Shown here: in pieces, positions 37,734 through 47,055 of the stretch
Numbering within the stretch: the first letter of the stretch is position 1
How the letters are laid out: every line of letters starts with the position of its first letter
Assembly: GCF_030287445.1 (NCBI RefSeq)
Contig: NZ_JASVWB010000002.1
Location: 5,022,001-5,086,000 of the forward strand
Origin: Streptomyces sp. ALI-76-A
GTDB lineage: Bacteria > Actinomycetota > Actinomycetes > Streptomycetales > Streptomycetaceae
Reading direction: 5' to 3'
DNA: 64,000 bases
Translations under genes and position numbers: made by a program
Notes under the pieces: model-generated
Databases searched by the model: none
What the model saw: only the letters and a program-made list of their open reading frames with translations
Told to the model about the DNA's origin: nothing

Positions 37734-37836
37734 TGCCGCGGCAGGCAACGTTTGCCCGTCAAGGAGCGGCGTCCGGTGCGGCGAGAGGGCGTGCCGGGCG
37801 TCGCGACGGGGCGAACGTTGCCTGCCACGGCACTAG
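37730..37836. mobile_element. MITE-like inverted-repeat element, short form (107 bp)
   Basis: CTAGTGCCGCGGCAGGCAAC at the left and its near-perfect inverse at the right (GTTGCCTGCCACGGCACTAG) form arms of about 32 bp. There is no room for a protein. CTAG flanks both ends, consistent with insertion at TA, as for IS630/Tc1-type elements. It is the inverse-orientation relative of the 169-bp element at 53957-54125, but lacks 62 internal bp lying between two CGCACCGG direct repeats. Its left CTAG supplies the stop codon of the upstream gene. Confidence 0.8.
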
Positions 37837-38069
37837 CTTCCAGGCCGAGCGACGGACCGGAAGGGACTCTCCAGGACAGGACGCCCGGGACCGGGCCGTC
37901 CGGGACGGCAGGCCGGAGGCAGCGCCCGCCCGCCCGGCACGCCTCGACCGGAGCAGTCCAGAGCGGCCGACCGGACGTGGCACTCGGGACAGCCGACCCC
38001 GCCCGGAGAGCTCCGGAGCGGCGCGCCCGGCCGGCACGCTGCGGATCGGCAGACCCGGACGGGGCGCCC

Positions 38070-38210
38070 GGAACGGCGGCCCGGTCATAACGCTCCGGTG
38101 CGGCAGCCCAGTCGTGACACTTAGGAGCGGCAGGCTGAGATGTGACGCTCCAGGGCGGCAGCCCAGTCATAACGCTCGGAGCGGCAGGCTCAGACGTAAC
38201 GCTCCAAGAT
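38070..38210. repeat. Tandem 27-28-bp repeats derived from the 3' end of disA
   Basis: Read on the minus strand, the last disA codons and stop (GAGCGTTACGTCTGAGCCTG) are followed by about four degenerate tandem copies (GAGCGTTATGACTGGGCTGC and relatives). They also appear as two 55-bp units at 38101-38155 and 38156-38210. The array lies in the 37734-38189 spacer, whose remaining part (37837-38069) shows nothing recognisable. Confidence 0.75.
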
Positions 38211-39314
38211 CGACGACTCCGCCAGCCGCGAGAGCCCCTCCCGCACGCTGCGCGCCCGTGCCTCGCCGACACCGTCCACCGTCTGCAGGTCGTCCACGCT
38301 CGCCGCCAGGAGCTTCTGCAGGCCCCCGAAGTGCTCCACCAGCCGGTCGATGATCGCGCCCGGCAGCCTCGGCACCTTCGCCAGCAGCCGGAATCCCCGA
38401 GGGGACACCGCCGAGTCGAGCGCCTCAGGTGATCCGGTGTAGCCCAAGGCTTTGGCCACCGTCGGCATTTCCAGGAGCTCGGCATGGGTGAGCGCGTTGA
38501 GCTCGTACAGCGCCTCGTCGACCGTGCGGGAGCGCTTGGCGGTGGGCTCGGGAACGTAGTCCCGGACCACCAGCTCGCGCTCGGGCTCGACGCCGGCGAT
38601 CAACTCGTCCAGCTGGAGCGCCAGGAGCCGCCCGTCCGTGCCCAGCTCGACCACGTACTCGGCGATCTCCGTGGCGATCCGGCGGACCATCTCCAGGCGC
38701 TGGGCCACGGCGGAGACGTCCCGGACGGTCACCAGGTCCTCGATCTCCAGTGCGGACAGGGTGCCCGCGACCTCGTCGAGACGGAGCTTGTAACGCTCCA
38801 GGGTCGCCAGCGCCTGGTTGGCGCGGGACAGGATCGCGGCGGAGTCCTCCAGGACGCGGCGCTGGCCGTCCACGTACAGGGCGATCAGCCGCATCGACTG
38901 GGAGACCGAGACCACCGGGAAGCCGACCTGCTTGCTCACCCGGTCCGCGGTGCGGTGCCGTGTGCCGGTCTCCTCGGTGGGGATCGTCGGGTCCGGCAGG
39001 AGTTGGACGCCGGCCCGCAGGATCTTCGACAGGTCCGCGGACAGCACGATGCCGCCGTCCAGCTTGCACAGCTCCCGCAGACGGGTCGCCGTGAACTCGA
39101 CATCCAGGACGAAACCGCCCGTACACATCGATTCGACGGTCTTGTCGGAGCCGAGCACGATGAGGCCGCCGGTGTTGCCGCGCAGGACCCGTTCGAGGCC
39201 GTCGCGAAGGGCCGTGCCGGGTGCCACAGCGCTCAGTGAGGCGCGCATCAGGCCATCGGCACCGGAACTCCCGCCGGACTTTCCGGGAGCTGCTGCCCGG
39301 TCGTTGGCTGCCAC
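38190..39314 (-). CDS. disA: DNA-integrity scanning protein / diadenylate cyclase DisA
   Basis: DisA makes c-di-AMP from two ATP and scans DNA. The 374-residue protein has the DAC domain ([10 protein letters not shown] with Asp86, and GTRHRTADR at 117-125), a helical spine and a C-terminal RuvA-like helix-hairpin-helix ([19 protein letters not shown]). The usual DGA motif reads DGG here. The GTG at 39314 is set by GGAGGAG. It lies 81 bp downstream of radA on the same strand; RadA is known to interact with and inhibit DisA in mycobacteria. In Streptomyces c-di-AMP controls osmotic balance and riboswitch-regulated cell-wall hydrolases. Confidence 0.96.
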   Translation of the reverse strand: MAANDRAAAPGKSGGSSGADGLMRASLSAVAPGTALRDGLERVLRGNTGGLIVLGSDKTVESMCTGGFVLDVEFTATRLRELCKLDGGIVLSADLSKILRAGVQLLPDPTIPTEETGTRHRTADRVSKQVGFPVVSVSQSMRLIALYVDGQRRVLEDSAAILSRANQALATLERYKLRLDEVAGTLSALEIEDLVTVRDVSAVAQRLEMVRRIATEIAEYVVELGTDGRLLALQLDELIAGVEPERELVVRDYVPEPTAKRSRTVDEALYELNALTHAELLEMPTVAKALGYTGSPEALDSAVSPRGFRLLAKVPRLPGAIIDRLVEHFGGLQKLLAASVDDLQTVDGVGEARARSVREGLSRLAESSILERYV

Positions 39315-39395
39315 TGCACTCCTCCGGTCGCAGGTTCTGGAACGCCCCCGTTTCGCACAAGCGGTTCGTACGGACGGGCGAGACCAGGGCAAAGT

Positions 39396-40805
39396 CTACC
39401 GGCGGTCCTCGCCGTCCCGTGGGGCCTCTCTGCGACGCGAGCGCGGAAGGACCCGGAGAGCGTCTCCTATGTCGGCGACTTCCAGGACCTTCATGCCGGG
39501 CGGGACCTTCCCCGGATCGCCCGGCACGAGTGCGTGCGTGAAGCCCAGCCGGTGCGCTTCGGAGAGCCGGCGCTGCACGCCCGTCACCCGTCTGACCTCG
39601 CCCGCGAGGCCCACCTCGCCGATCGCGACCAGGTTCTTCGGCAGCGGGGTGTCGCTCGCCGCGCTCGCCAGCGCCAGGGCGATGGCGAGGTCCGCGGCCG
39701 GTTCGGACAGCTTCACCCCGCCGACCGTCGCGGAGTAGATGTCCCTTTTGCCCAGGGCGCTGATCCGGCCGCGCTGTTCCAGGACGGCGAGCATCATCGA
39801 GACCCGGGAGGTCTCCAGGCCGGAGGTGGTGCGCCTGGGGGAGGGGATCTGCGAGTCCACGGTGAGCGCCTGGACCTCGGCGACCAGGGGGCGGCGGCCC
39901 TCCAGGGTGACGGTGAGGCAGGTGCCGGGCACCGGCTCGGCGCGCCGCGTCAGGAACAGGCCGCTGGGGTCGGCGAGGCCGACGATGCCCTCGTCGTGCA
40001 GCTCGAAGCAGCCCACCTCGTCCGTGGCGCCGTAGCGGTTCTTGACGCCTCGCACGAGCCTGAGGCGCGCGTGCCGGTCGCCCTCGAAGGACAGGACGAC
40101 GTCCACCAGGTGTTCCAGCAGGCGCGGGCCCGCGATGGCACCGTCCTTGGTGACATGGCCCACCAGGAGCGTGGACATCGCGCGCTCCTTGGAGGCGCGG
40201 ATCAGGGCGCCCGCCACCTCGCGGACCTGGGCCATGCCGCCCGGCGCGCCGTCGATCTCCGCGGAGGCCACCGTCTGCACGGAGTCGAGGATCAGCAGGG
40301 ACGGCTTCACCGCGTCCAAGTGGCCGAGCACGGCGGCCAGGTCGGTCTCGGCGGCGAGATACAGGTGGTCGTCGATCGCGCCGATGCGGTCGGCGCGCAG
40401 CCGGACCTGGCTCGCCGACTCCTCGCCGGTGACGTAGAGCGTGCGGTGCTCGTCGCTCGCCGACTTGGCCGCCACGTCGAGGAGCAGGGTGGACTTGCCG
40501 ACGCCGGGTTCGCCCGCGAGCAGGGCCACCGCGCCGGGGACCAGCCCGCCGCCGAGCACCCGGTCCAGCTCGGGCACGCCGGTGGAGCGGGCCGTCGCCT
40601 GCCGGCCGTCGACCTGGCCGATGGGCACGGCGGAGGTGGTGACGCGGCCCGGTGTCGTCGTACGCACGGCGGGCGCGCCGTACTCCTCGACCGTCCCCCA
40701 GGCCTGGCACTCGGGGCAACGGCCGAGCCACTTCGCCGTCTGCCAGCCGCACTCGGTGCAGCGGTAGGACGGACGCTCCTTCGCGGACTTCGTACGGGCA
40801 GCCAT
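39396..40805 (-). CDS. radA: DNA repair protein RadA (Sms)
   Basis: RadA is a RecA-like helicase that processes recombination intermediates. The 469-residue protein has a zinc finger (CTECG at 16-20 and CPEC at 30-33), Walker A GEPGVGKST (98-106), the RadA signature KNRYG (255-259, usually KNRFG) and a C-terminal Lon-like domain. No strong Shine-Dalgarno precedes the ATG at 40805. It forms a probable operon with disA. Confidence 0.96.
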   Translation of the reverse strand: MAARTKSAKERPSYRCTECGWQTAKWLGRCPECQAWGTVEEYGAPAVRTTTPGRVTTSAVPIGQVDGRQATARSTGVPELDRVLGGGLVPGAVALLAGEPGVGKSTLLLDVAAKSASDEHRTLYVTGEESASQVRLRADRIGAIDDHLYLAAETDLAAVLGHLDAVKPSLLILDSVQTVASAEIDGAPGGMAQVREVAGALIRASKERAMSTLLVGHVTKDGAIAGPRLLEHLVDVVLSFEGDRHARLRLVRGVKNRYGATDEVGCFELHDEGIVGLADPSGLFLTRRAEPVPGTCLTVTLEGRRPLVAEVQALTVDSQIPSPRRTTSGLETSRVSMMLAVLEQRGRISALGKRDIYSATVGGVKLSEPAADLAIALALASAASDTPLPKNLVAIGEVGLAGEVRRVTGVQRRLSEAHRLGFTHALVPGDPGKVPPGMKVLEVADIGDALRVLPRSRRREAPRDGEDRR

Positions 40806-40994
40806 GCACGAACCGTAACCGGCACCACTGACACCCCGGAGGGCACCGGCCGGAAGCGCCTCCCGCGGCCCGGACCGCACCCGCCCGCTCAGGGTCCCGG
40901 CGCTCGGCCCGCAAACGGCCCCGCGCCCGGTCCACGCCCGGCCCGGGCCCCTGTCACCCGTGTGAATCGGCCACCCACGGCTCGAACAAGCCAT

Positions 40995-41009
40995 GGAACG
41001 AATCGTTCC
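40995..41009. promoter_or_regulatory. 15-bp palindrome in the radA / BACON-protein divergent region
   Basis: GGAACGAATCGTTCC is a perfect inverted repeat apart from its central base. It lies 91 bp before the BACON-domain gene and 190 bp before radA. TCACCCGT also recurs at about 40957 and 41032. A candidate operator; the regulator is unknown. Confidence 0.45.
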
Positions 41010-41099
41010 TGTCCCCGATTGAGGGATCGTTTCACCCGTACGGATTAAAAGTGCTCAAGGGGCAAGAAGGGGCGAACGCGCGCCCCCTACGGTCCACAG

Positions 41100-42866
41100 G
41101 TGATGAGCAGCAGTTCGGAGATCTCGACCCGCACCACCGGCGCACATCGGGCGCACCGGGAGGCGCGCGACCGCGCGGCGGCGCGCACTCTGGCGCAGCG
41201 ACCTCTCGCACGCCACGAGCCGTACCTGGACGGCCTGTTCACCTACTGCCTGTCCGTGCTGTGTGACCACGACGCGGCGACCGCGGCCCTCGCGGACGTC
41301 CTCGCGCTCGCCGAGAAGCGCCGTGGCCCGGAGGCCGCCGGGGACCACAGGGCCTGGCTGTACGCGCTGTCCCGCTGGGCGTGTCTGCGCAAGCTGACCG
41401 AGGCCAAGCAGAAACGTCAGGCCACCCACGCGGCCGGCCGCACCGGCACCGCCTGGCGCCCGAGCGCGCGGCCCACCGCCCCGTCAGCCTCCGCGGGAAC
41501 CGAGGAGACAGAGGAGGCCGCGGAGGCCGAGGAGGAGCGACGGCGTGAACTGGCCCTGCTCGCCTGGCCGGAGGCCGCCGGCACCACCCCGGAACAGCGT
41601 GAGGCGCTGGAACTCGCCGTGCGCCACCATCTCGCCGCCCACGAGGTCGCCGCCGTCCTCGGCATGGAGCCCGCCGCGGCCCGCGAACTGCTCGCCTCCG
41701 CCGCCTGTGAGGTCGAGCGCACCCGCGCCGCCCTCGCCGTCGTCGAGACCGGTGACTGCCCGAGCGTCGCCCGTCTCACCGGCGACAACCAGCTCGTGCT
41801 CAGCACCGCCCTGCGCCGCGAACTCGTCCGGCACGTCGACGACTGTCCTCGCTGTCGCCGTACCGCCGAGCGCGCGGTGCCCGGCCACTGGCCCGGTGTC
41901 GCCGTCGCCCCCGCCGAACTGTCCGTCCTCCCGGCGCCCCGCGCGGCCCTGCGCAGCGCGATGGCGAATCTCCCGCGCGCGCGGGGCACCGCGCCCCGCT
42001 TCGACCGGCGCGGCTTCCCGATGGACCCCAAGGACCGCGCCGCCCGCCGGGACCGCCTCCGCGCGCGGGCCGTCACCACGACCGTCGTCGCCACCGTCGT
42101 CGCGGCCCCCGTGCTCGCCCTGTGGGCCGCCTACCGGGGTACCCCGGTAGGCGAGGGCACCGACGGCCACTCCGCCAGCGCCAGCGAGGCACACGGCCCC
42201 GAGTCCCTGGACGGCGAGACGGCCACCGGCGGCTATGAGAACGCCGGCAACGCGAGCACCCGGCCCGGTGGCCGCTTCGCCCGGGGCGACGAACCCGACG
42301 TCTCCGTGGAGGTCATCAGCGCCGCCGGAGCCGGCCGGAAGGGTGCCGAGCGCCTGGAGGTGGCGGCCGGCAACAGCGGAGACACCACGCTGATCACCCT
42401 CACCGCGACCGGCTCCGCGCCCGTGTCCTGGTCCGCGACCACGGGAGCCGCCTGGCTCTACCTCAGCCAGTCCTCGGGAACCCTCGAACCGGGCGAATCG
42501 TTGACGATCAAGGTGTACGTCGACCATCTGCGCGAACCATCAGGGCACTGGAGCGCGCGCGTGGCGATCTCACCGGCCGGCGCCGTCGTCTCCATCGAGG
42601 GCTACGGCACCGCCCCCCGCCCCTCCGACCCCGGACCACCGGACCCGGGCCACCACGGACCCGGCTCCGGCCACGGCACCCCCACCGCCCCGCCCCCGCC
42701 CGACCCCGGCCCGGACCCGACGACCCCGCCCTCCTCCGACCCCACGCCCACCGACCAGCCCTCGTGGCCCGACCCGGCCCCCACGCCCACCGGCCCCGCC
42801 CCGTCCGACCCGGGGAGCTCGACACCACCGCCCGAGAGCGGCGATCCGAGCCCGTCCACGTCGTAG
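41100..42866 (+). CDS. Sigma-like / zinc-finger / BACON-domain transmembrane fusion protein
   Basis: 588 residues from a GTG that follows TACGGT (41088-41093) by 6 nt. Residues about 35-115 resemble sigma region 2 (EPYLDGLFTYCLSVLCDHDAATAALADVLALAEKRR ... HRAWLYALSRWACLRKL) and about 160-215 resemble a degenerate region 4. Next come an HVDDCPRC motif as in anti-sigma zinc fingers, a membrane helix (about 320-340, TTTVVATVVAAPVLALWAAY), an extracytoplasmic BACON-like beta domain (VSWSATTGAAWLYLSQSSGTLEPGESLTIKVYVD) and an 80-residue Pro/Asp-rich tail. The topology is cytoplasmic sigma-like, outside BACON. Function unknown; BACON domains often bind carbohydrate or mucin. Confidence 0.75.
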   Translation: MMSSSSEISTRTTGAHRAHREARDRAAARTLAQRPLARHEPYLDGLFTYCLSVLCDHDAATAALADVLALAEKRRGPEAAGDHRAWLYALSRWACLRKLTEAKQKRQATHAAGRTGTAWRPSARPTAPSASAGTEETEEAAEAEEERRRELALLAWPEAAGTTPEQREALELAVRHHLAAHEVAAVLGMEPAAARELLASAACEVERTRAALAVVETGDCPSVARLTGDNQLVLSTALRRELVRHVDDCPRCRRTAERAVPGHWPGVAVAPAELSVLPAPRAALRSAMANLPRARGTAPRFDRRGFPMDPKDRAARRDRLRARAVTTTVVATVVAAPVLALWAAYRGTPVGEGTDGHSASASEAHGPESLDGETATGGYENAGNASTRPGGRFARGDEPDVSVEVISAAGAGRKGAERLEVAAGNSGDTTLITLTATGSAPVSWSATTGAAWLYLSQSSGTLEPGESLTIKVYVDHLREPSGHWSARVAISPAGAVVSIEGYGTAPRPSDPGPPDPGHHGPGSGHGTPTAPPPPDPGPDPTTPPSSDPTPTDQPSWPDPAPTPTGPAPSDPGSSTPPPESGDPSPSTS

Positions 42867-42956
42867 GGCGGCGTCGTCGCGGTCCGGTCGCAGCCCTCGT
42901 TCGTCGCAGGGCGGCGTCCGTCCAGTCCCGGTTCGCGTGCAGGACCTCGTCGCGTC

Positions 42957-43808
42957 CTAGCCGATGAGGGGATCCGCCGGATGCGGTGCCAGCAACGGCA
43001 GCTGTGCGGCCAGCCGCTCCTCGCACAGCTCGACCAGCCGGTCGTAGCCCGCCTTGCCCATCAGCTCGACCAGCTCCGGCCGATAGGAGACGTACACCGG
43101 ATCGCCCGCGCCGTGCGCCGAGGTCGCCGACGTGCACCACCAGTGCAGGTCATGGCCGCCCGGACCCCAGCCGCGCCGGTCGTACTCACCGATCGACACC
43201 TGGAGCACCCGCGTGTCGTCGGGCCGGTCGATCCACTCGTACGTGCGCCGCACCGGCAGCTGCCAGCAGACGTCCGGCTTGGTCTCCAGCGGCTCGCGGC
43301 CCTCCCTCAGGGCGAGGATGTGCAGCGAGCAGCCCGCCCCGCCCGCGAAACCGGGCCGGTTCTGGAAGATGCACGAGCCCTGGAACGGGCGCGTCTGCCG
43401 GTCACCGTCCTCGTCCTGCGAGACCCAGCCGTGTGCCACGCCCTCGTCGTGGTGCTGCCAGACGTCGGGAGTGAGCCTGGCCACATGGCCGGCGACCCGC
43501 TTCTCGTCGTCCTCGTCGGAGAAGTGGGCACCCAAGGTGCAGCACCCGTCGTCCGCGCGGCCCGCCTGGATGCCCTGGCAGCCGCTGCCGAAGATGCAGT
43601 TCCAGCGCGAGGTCAGCCATGTCAGATCGCAGCGGAAGACCTGCTCGTCGTCCGCCGGATCGGGGAACTCCACCCACGCGCGCGCGAAGTCGAGGCCCTT
43701 CTCGTCGGCTTCCAGGGCCTGCCTCGACTTCTTCGGTGCTTTCGCCTGCGAAGAACCCTGGAGCATTTTGACCGTCTTGTCGTTCTTCGCCTTTTTCGTC
43801 TTTGGCAC
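42957..43808 (-). CDS. Conserved Cys-rich cytoplasmic protein of unknown function
   Basis: 283 residues from a GTG at 43808 with a weak GGACGA upstream. The N-terminus is Lys-rich. A cluster of cysteines ([20 protein letters not shown], then [11 protein letters not shown]) and later CIFQ and GCSLH resembles YkgJ/DUF3109-type metal-chelating domains, but I cannot assign it firmly. Many conserved aromatic residues ([21 protein letters not shown]) follow. It is divergent from ppx with 95 bp between starts. Confidence 0.65.
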   Translation of the reverse strand: MPKTKKAKNDKTVKMLQGSSQAKAPKKSRQALEADEKGLDFARAWVEFPDPADDEQVFRCDLTWLTSRWNCIFGSGCQGIQAGRADDGCCTLGAHFSDEDDEKRVAGHVARLTPDVWQHHDEGVAHGWVSQDEDGDRQTRPFQGSCIFQNRPGFAGGAGCSLHILALREGREPLETKPDVCWQLPVRRTYEWIDRPDDTRVLQVSIGEYDRRGWGPGGHDLHWWCTSATSAHGAGDPVYVSYRPELVELMGKAGYDRLVELCEERLAAQLPLLAPHPADPLIG

Positions 43809-43903
43809 TCGTCCAGGGTAAGTCGCCCGAGGCAGCTCCAGGGACAGCAACGGAGGCGGTTCCCGGGGCAGCTCCCGGCCCGGCTGGCAGTAGCGTTCCG
43901 CCC

Positions 43904-44836
43904 ATGAGACTCGGTGTCCTCGACGTGGGATCGAACACGGTGCATCTGCTGGTGGTGGACGCACACCCCGGCGCGTGCCCGCTGCCCGCGCACTCGCACA
44001 AGGCGGAGCTGCGCCTGGCCCAACTGCTCGACGACGCCGGGGCGATAGGCCCCGAGGGGGTCGACAAGCTCGTCGGGGTCATCCAGGAGGCCCTCCAGGC
44101 CGCCGAGGACAAGGGCGTCGAGGACCTGCTGCCGTTCGCGACCTCCGCCGTCCGGGAGGCCACCAACGCCGATGACGTCCTCGCGCGCGTGCAGGCCGAG
44201 ACCGGCGTCGACCTCCAGGTCCTCGCCGGCGCCGAGGAGGCCCGGCTCACCTTCCTCGCCGCTCGCCGCTGGTTCGGCTGGTCTGCCGGAAAGCTGCTGG
44301 TCCTGGACATCGGCGGCGGTTCCCTGGAGGTCGCGTACGGCATGGACGAGGAACCGGACGCGGCGGTGTCGCTGCCGCTCGGCGCGGGCCGCCTCACCGC
44401 CGGCTGGCTCCCCGGCGACCCCCCGGATCCCGAGTCCGTACGGTCCCTGCGCCGCCATGTCCGGGCGCAGATCGCCCGCACGGTGGGCGAGTTCGCCCGC
44501 TTCGGCACCCCCGACCACGTGGTCGCCACGTCCAAGACCTTCAAGCAGCTCGCCCGCCTCGCCGGTGCCGCACGCTCCACCGAGGGCCTCTATGTCCAGC
44601 GCGAACTCAAGCGCGAGTCCCTGGAGGCCTGGGTCCCCCGGCTCGCCGGCATGACCACCGCCCAGCGCGCCGAACTCCCCGGCGTCTCCGAGGGCCGCGC
44701 CAATCAGCTCCTGGCCGGCGCCCTGGTGGCGGAGGGCGTGATGGACCTCTTCGGTGTGGAAAGCGTGGAGATATGCCCCTGGGCGCTGCGCGAGGGCGTG
44801 ATCCTGCGGCGACTTGATCAGATGCGGTCGGTGTAG
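43904..44836 (+). CDS. Ppx/GppA-family phosphatase (exopolyphosphatase-like)
   Basis: 310 residues with the ASKHA phosphate loops [21 protein letters not shown] (2-22) and [21 protein letters not shown], plus [16 protein letters not shown]. Family members hydrolyse polyphosphate or pppGpp. Mycobacteria and streptomycetes have two such short proteins lacking the extra C-terminal domains of E. coli Ppx; which substrate this one uses cannot be told. TAGCGT (43891-43896) lies 7 nt before the ATG, so it may be leaderless. Confidence 0.88.
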   Translation: MRLGVLDVGSNTVHLLVVDAHPGACPLPAHSHKAELRLAQLLDDAGAIGPEGVDKLVGVIQEALQAAEDKGVEDLLPFATSAVREATNADDVLARVQAETGVDLQVLAGAEEARLTFLAARRWFGWSAGKLLVLDIGGGSLEVAYGMDEEPDAAVSLPLGAGRLTAGWLPGDPPDPESVRSLRRHVRAQIARTVGEFARFGTPDHVVATSKTFKQLARLAGAARSTEGLYVQRELKRESLEAWVPRLAGMTTAQRAELPGVSEGRANQLLAGALVAEGVMDLFGVESVEICPWALREGVILRRLDQMRSV

Positions 44837-44940
44837 CGGGGAGGGGCGGGCGGGCGGCGGGTTCGCAGCGGGCCGGTGCAGGGGGCGCCGGTGCAGTGGG
44901 TGACGGGTTCGCATGCGGGTCGGTGCGGCGGTGCACGCGC

Positions 44941-45078
44941 CGACGCCCACGACGCGATGGTGTGCCGACGCCCATGACGCGATGGTGTGCCGACGTCCAC
45001 GACGCGATGGTGTGCCCACGCCCACGACGCGATGGTGTGCCAAGGCGCACGGCGCAGTGGTGTGCCGGGGCGCACGGC
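44941..45078. repeat. 25-bp tandem repeats (about 5.5 copies)
   Basis: GCGATGGTGTGC recurs at 44954, 44979, 45004 and 45029, then GCAGTGGTGTGC at 45054, a period of 25 bp. Degenerate remains continue to about 45120. The array fills the middle of the 44837-45256 spacer between the Ppx gene and the TIM-barrel gene; nothing else is recognisable there apart from TAATCT (45244-45249) as a probable -10. Confidence 0.85.
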
Positions 45079-45256
45079 GTCATACCGCGTAGGTGTGCGT
45101 AGTGGTGCGCCGAGGCGCACCGAGGGATGGAGCGGTCCGTGAGGGGCGCGAGGAACCGCGCGATCACCCCGTACCACCCGCACCCGCCGTGGCGAACACC
45201 ACAACGGCGAAGAGGCACCCCGCACCCACCCGGCCGCACCCCGTAATCTGTCCCCC

Positions 45257-46081
45257 ATGGCAGAGCCAGTCGTGCGCATCCCGGATGCGAAGGTCGCGCT
45301 GTCGACGGCCTCCGTCTACCCGGAGTCGACGGCGACGGCCTTCGAGATCGCCGCGCGCCTCGGATACGACGGCGTCGAGGTCATGGTGTGGACCGACCCC
45401 GTCAGCCAGGACATCGAGGCGCTGCGCAGACTCAGCGACTACCACGGCATCCCGATCCTCGCCGTGCACGCTCCCTGTCTGCTCATCACCCAGCGCGTGT
45501 GGTCCACCGACCCCTGGACCAAGCTCCAGCGGGCCCGGGCGGCCGCCGAGAAGCTCGGCGCGTCCACGGTCGTAGTGCACCCGCCGTTCCGCTGGCAGCG
45601 CCAGTACGCCCGCGACTTCGTCAGCGGAATCTGGCGCATGGCGAACGAGACGGACGTACGGTTCGCCGTCGAGAACATGTACCCCTGGCGCTACCGCGAC
45701 CGCGAGATGCTCGCCTACGCGCCCGACTGGGACGTCACGAAGGACGACTACCGGCACTTCACGATCGATCTCAGCCACACCGCGACGGCCCGCTCGGACG
45801 CGCTCCAGATGGTCGACCGCATGGCGGACCGGCTCGGCCACGTCCACCTCGCCGACGGCAGGGGCTCGGCGAAGGACGAGCACCTGGTCCCCGGCCGCGG
45901 CACCCAGCCCTGCGCGGAACTGCTGGAGCGGCTCGCCCTCACCGGCTTCGACGGCCATGTCGTCATCGAGGTCAACACCCGCCGGGCCATGTCCGGCGCC
46001 GAACGCGAGGCCGACCTGGCCGAGGCACTGGCCTTCACCCGCCTGCACCTGGCCTCGGCGGCGCAGGTGCCCCGGCGATGA
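45257..46081 (+). CDS. Sugar phosphate isomerase/epimerase-type TIM-barrel protein
   Basis: 274 residues of the xylose-isomerase-like TIM-barrel family (AP endonuclease family 2 fold). Visible metal-site strands include [45 protein letters not shown] and HVVIEVNT, with His/Glu/Asp ligands at strand ends. Family members isomerise or epimerise sugars and inositols. The substrate is unknown. The ATG follows TAATCT by 7 nt, a likely leaderless start. The TetR gene follows 166 bp later. Confidence 0.82.
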   Translation: MAEPVVRIPDAKVALSTASVYPESTATAFEIAARLGYDGVEVMVWTDPVSQDIEALRRLSDYHGIPILAVHAPCLLITQRVWSTDPWTKLQRARAAAEKLGASTVVVHPPFRWQRQYARDFVSGIWRMANETDVRFAVENMYPWRYRDREMLAYAPDWDVTKDDYRHFTIDLSHTATARSDALQMVDRMADRLGHVHLADGRGSAKDEHLVPGRGTQPCAELLERLALTGFDGHVVIEVNTRRAMSGAEREADLAEALAFTRLHLASAAQVPRR

Positions 46082-46247
46082 GGTACGGGAGTGGGGTCTC
46101 CCCGACGACGAGCCTGCGCGGGGCGGGCGACCCCCGCGGGGCAGGCGCCCTCCGTGGGACGGGCGACCCCCGCCGGGCAGGCGCCCCGGTGACCCGGTGC
46201 GGCCAGGGTCTCCCGCTCATGCCCCCGCCCGGCGAAGGTGCCCGGCC

Positions 46248-46853
46248 GTGAACGACGTCACCGCGCGGAAGCGGGGCCGCCCCCCGCGTACGGAATCGGC
46301 CGACACCCGGGACCGCATCCTGACCGCGGCCCGCGAGGAGTTCTCCGAGCGGGGCTACGACAAGGCGTCCGTGCGCGGCATCGCCAAGGCGGCCGGGGTG
46401 GACCCGGCGCTGGTGCACCACTACTTCGGCACGAAGGAACAGGTCTTCGAGGCGGCGATCACGGTCTCCTTCGCGCCCGCGCTGCACGCGCCGGACGCGG
46501 TCGCCGACGGTCCGATGGACACCGTCGGCGAGCGGCTGACCCGCTTCGTCCTCGGCATCTGGGAGAACCCGGCCACCCGTACGCCGCTGCTCGCGATCGT
46601 CCGCTCGGCGGTGAACAACGAGACCGCGGCCGCCGTCTTCCGCCGTCTGGTCGTCTCGCAGCTGCTGCGCCGGATCGCCGTCCAGCTGGACCTGCCGGAC
46701 GCGGAGCTGCGCGCCGAGCTGGCGGCGGCGCAGCTGGTGGGGACCGCGATGCTCCGGTACGTGATCAAGGTGGAGCCGCTGGCCTCGGTGGACGTGGAGC
46801 AGATCATCGCGCGGGTGGCGCCGGTGGTGCAGGGGCACCTGACCGGCCCCTGA
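46248..46853 (+). CDS. TetR-family transcriptional regulator
   Basis: 201 residues: basic N-terminal arm (TARKRGRPPRTES), TetR HTH (TRDRILTAAREEFSERGYDKASVRGIAKAAGVDPALVHHYFGTKEQVFEAAI) and a C-terminal dimer domain. The GTG start is used. The spacer before it (46082-46247) has two imperfect direct repeats of about 36 bp (GGGCGACCCCCGC...CAGGCGCCC). No obvious exporter is adjacent; the target is unknown. Confidence 0.88.
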   Translation: MNDVTARKRGRPPRTESADTRDRILTAAREEFSERGYDKASVRGIAKAAGVDPALVHHYFGTKEQVFEAAITVSFAPALHAPDAVADGPMDTVGERLTRFVLGIWENPATRTPLLAIVRSAVNNETAAAVFRRLVVSQLLRRIAVQLDLPDAELRAELAAAQLVGTAMLRYVIKVEPLASVDVEQIIARVAPVVQGHLTGP

Positions 46854-46921
46854 CTGATCACCAGGGCCACCTTCGGCACGTCGCCGGCGAGCGGCCCGGC
46901 CTGGGACGGATTGAGACAGGT

Positions 46922-46937
46922 GTCCCGCATTGCGGAC
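46922..46937. promoter_or_regulatory. Imperfect dyad in the ilvD promoter region
   Basis: GTCCCGCATTGCGGAC (arms GTCC-GC and GC-GGAC around ATT) lies 119 bp before ilvD, just after TTGAGA (46911). The form is like sites of IclR-type branched-chain amino-acid regulators, but this is only a resemblance. Closer to the gene, GATCGCAGTCTTGA is directly repeated at about 46993 and 47028. Confidence 0.35.
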
Positions 46938-47055
46938 GATGTGTCCGCCACCTGGATGACCGGCGTACGCTCGATACCAGTCAGAAGTCTCTGATCGCAG
47001 TCTTGAGATCACTGGAGATCCGCCAGAGATCGCAGTCTTGAAGGAGCGAGCGACG

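Noticed and set aside
37752..38090. Short reading frames in the spacer between the anchored protein gene and disA
   Set aside because: They run through the inverted-repeat element and low-complexity repeats and show no recognisable protein features.
44941..45078. CRISPR-like array
   Set aside because: The 25-bp units are directly abutting with no unique spacers, and no cas genes are near. The same holds for the 41-bp and 111-bp arrays.
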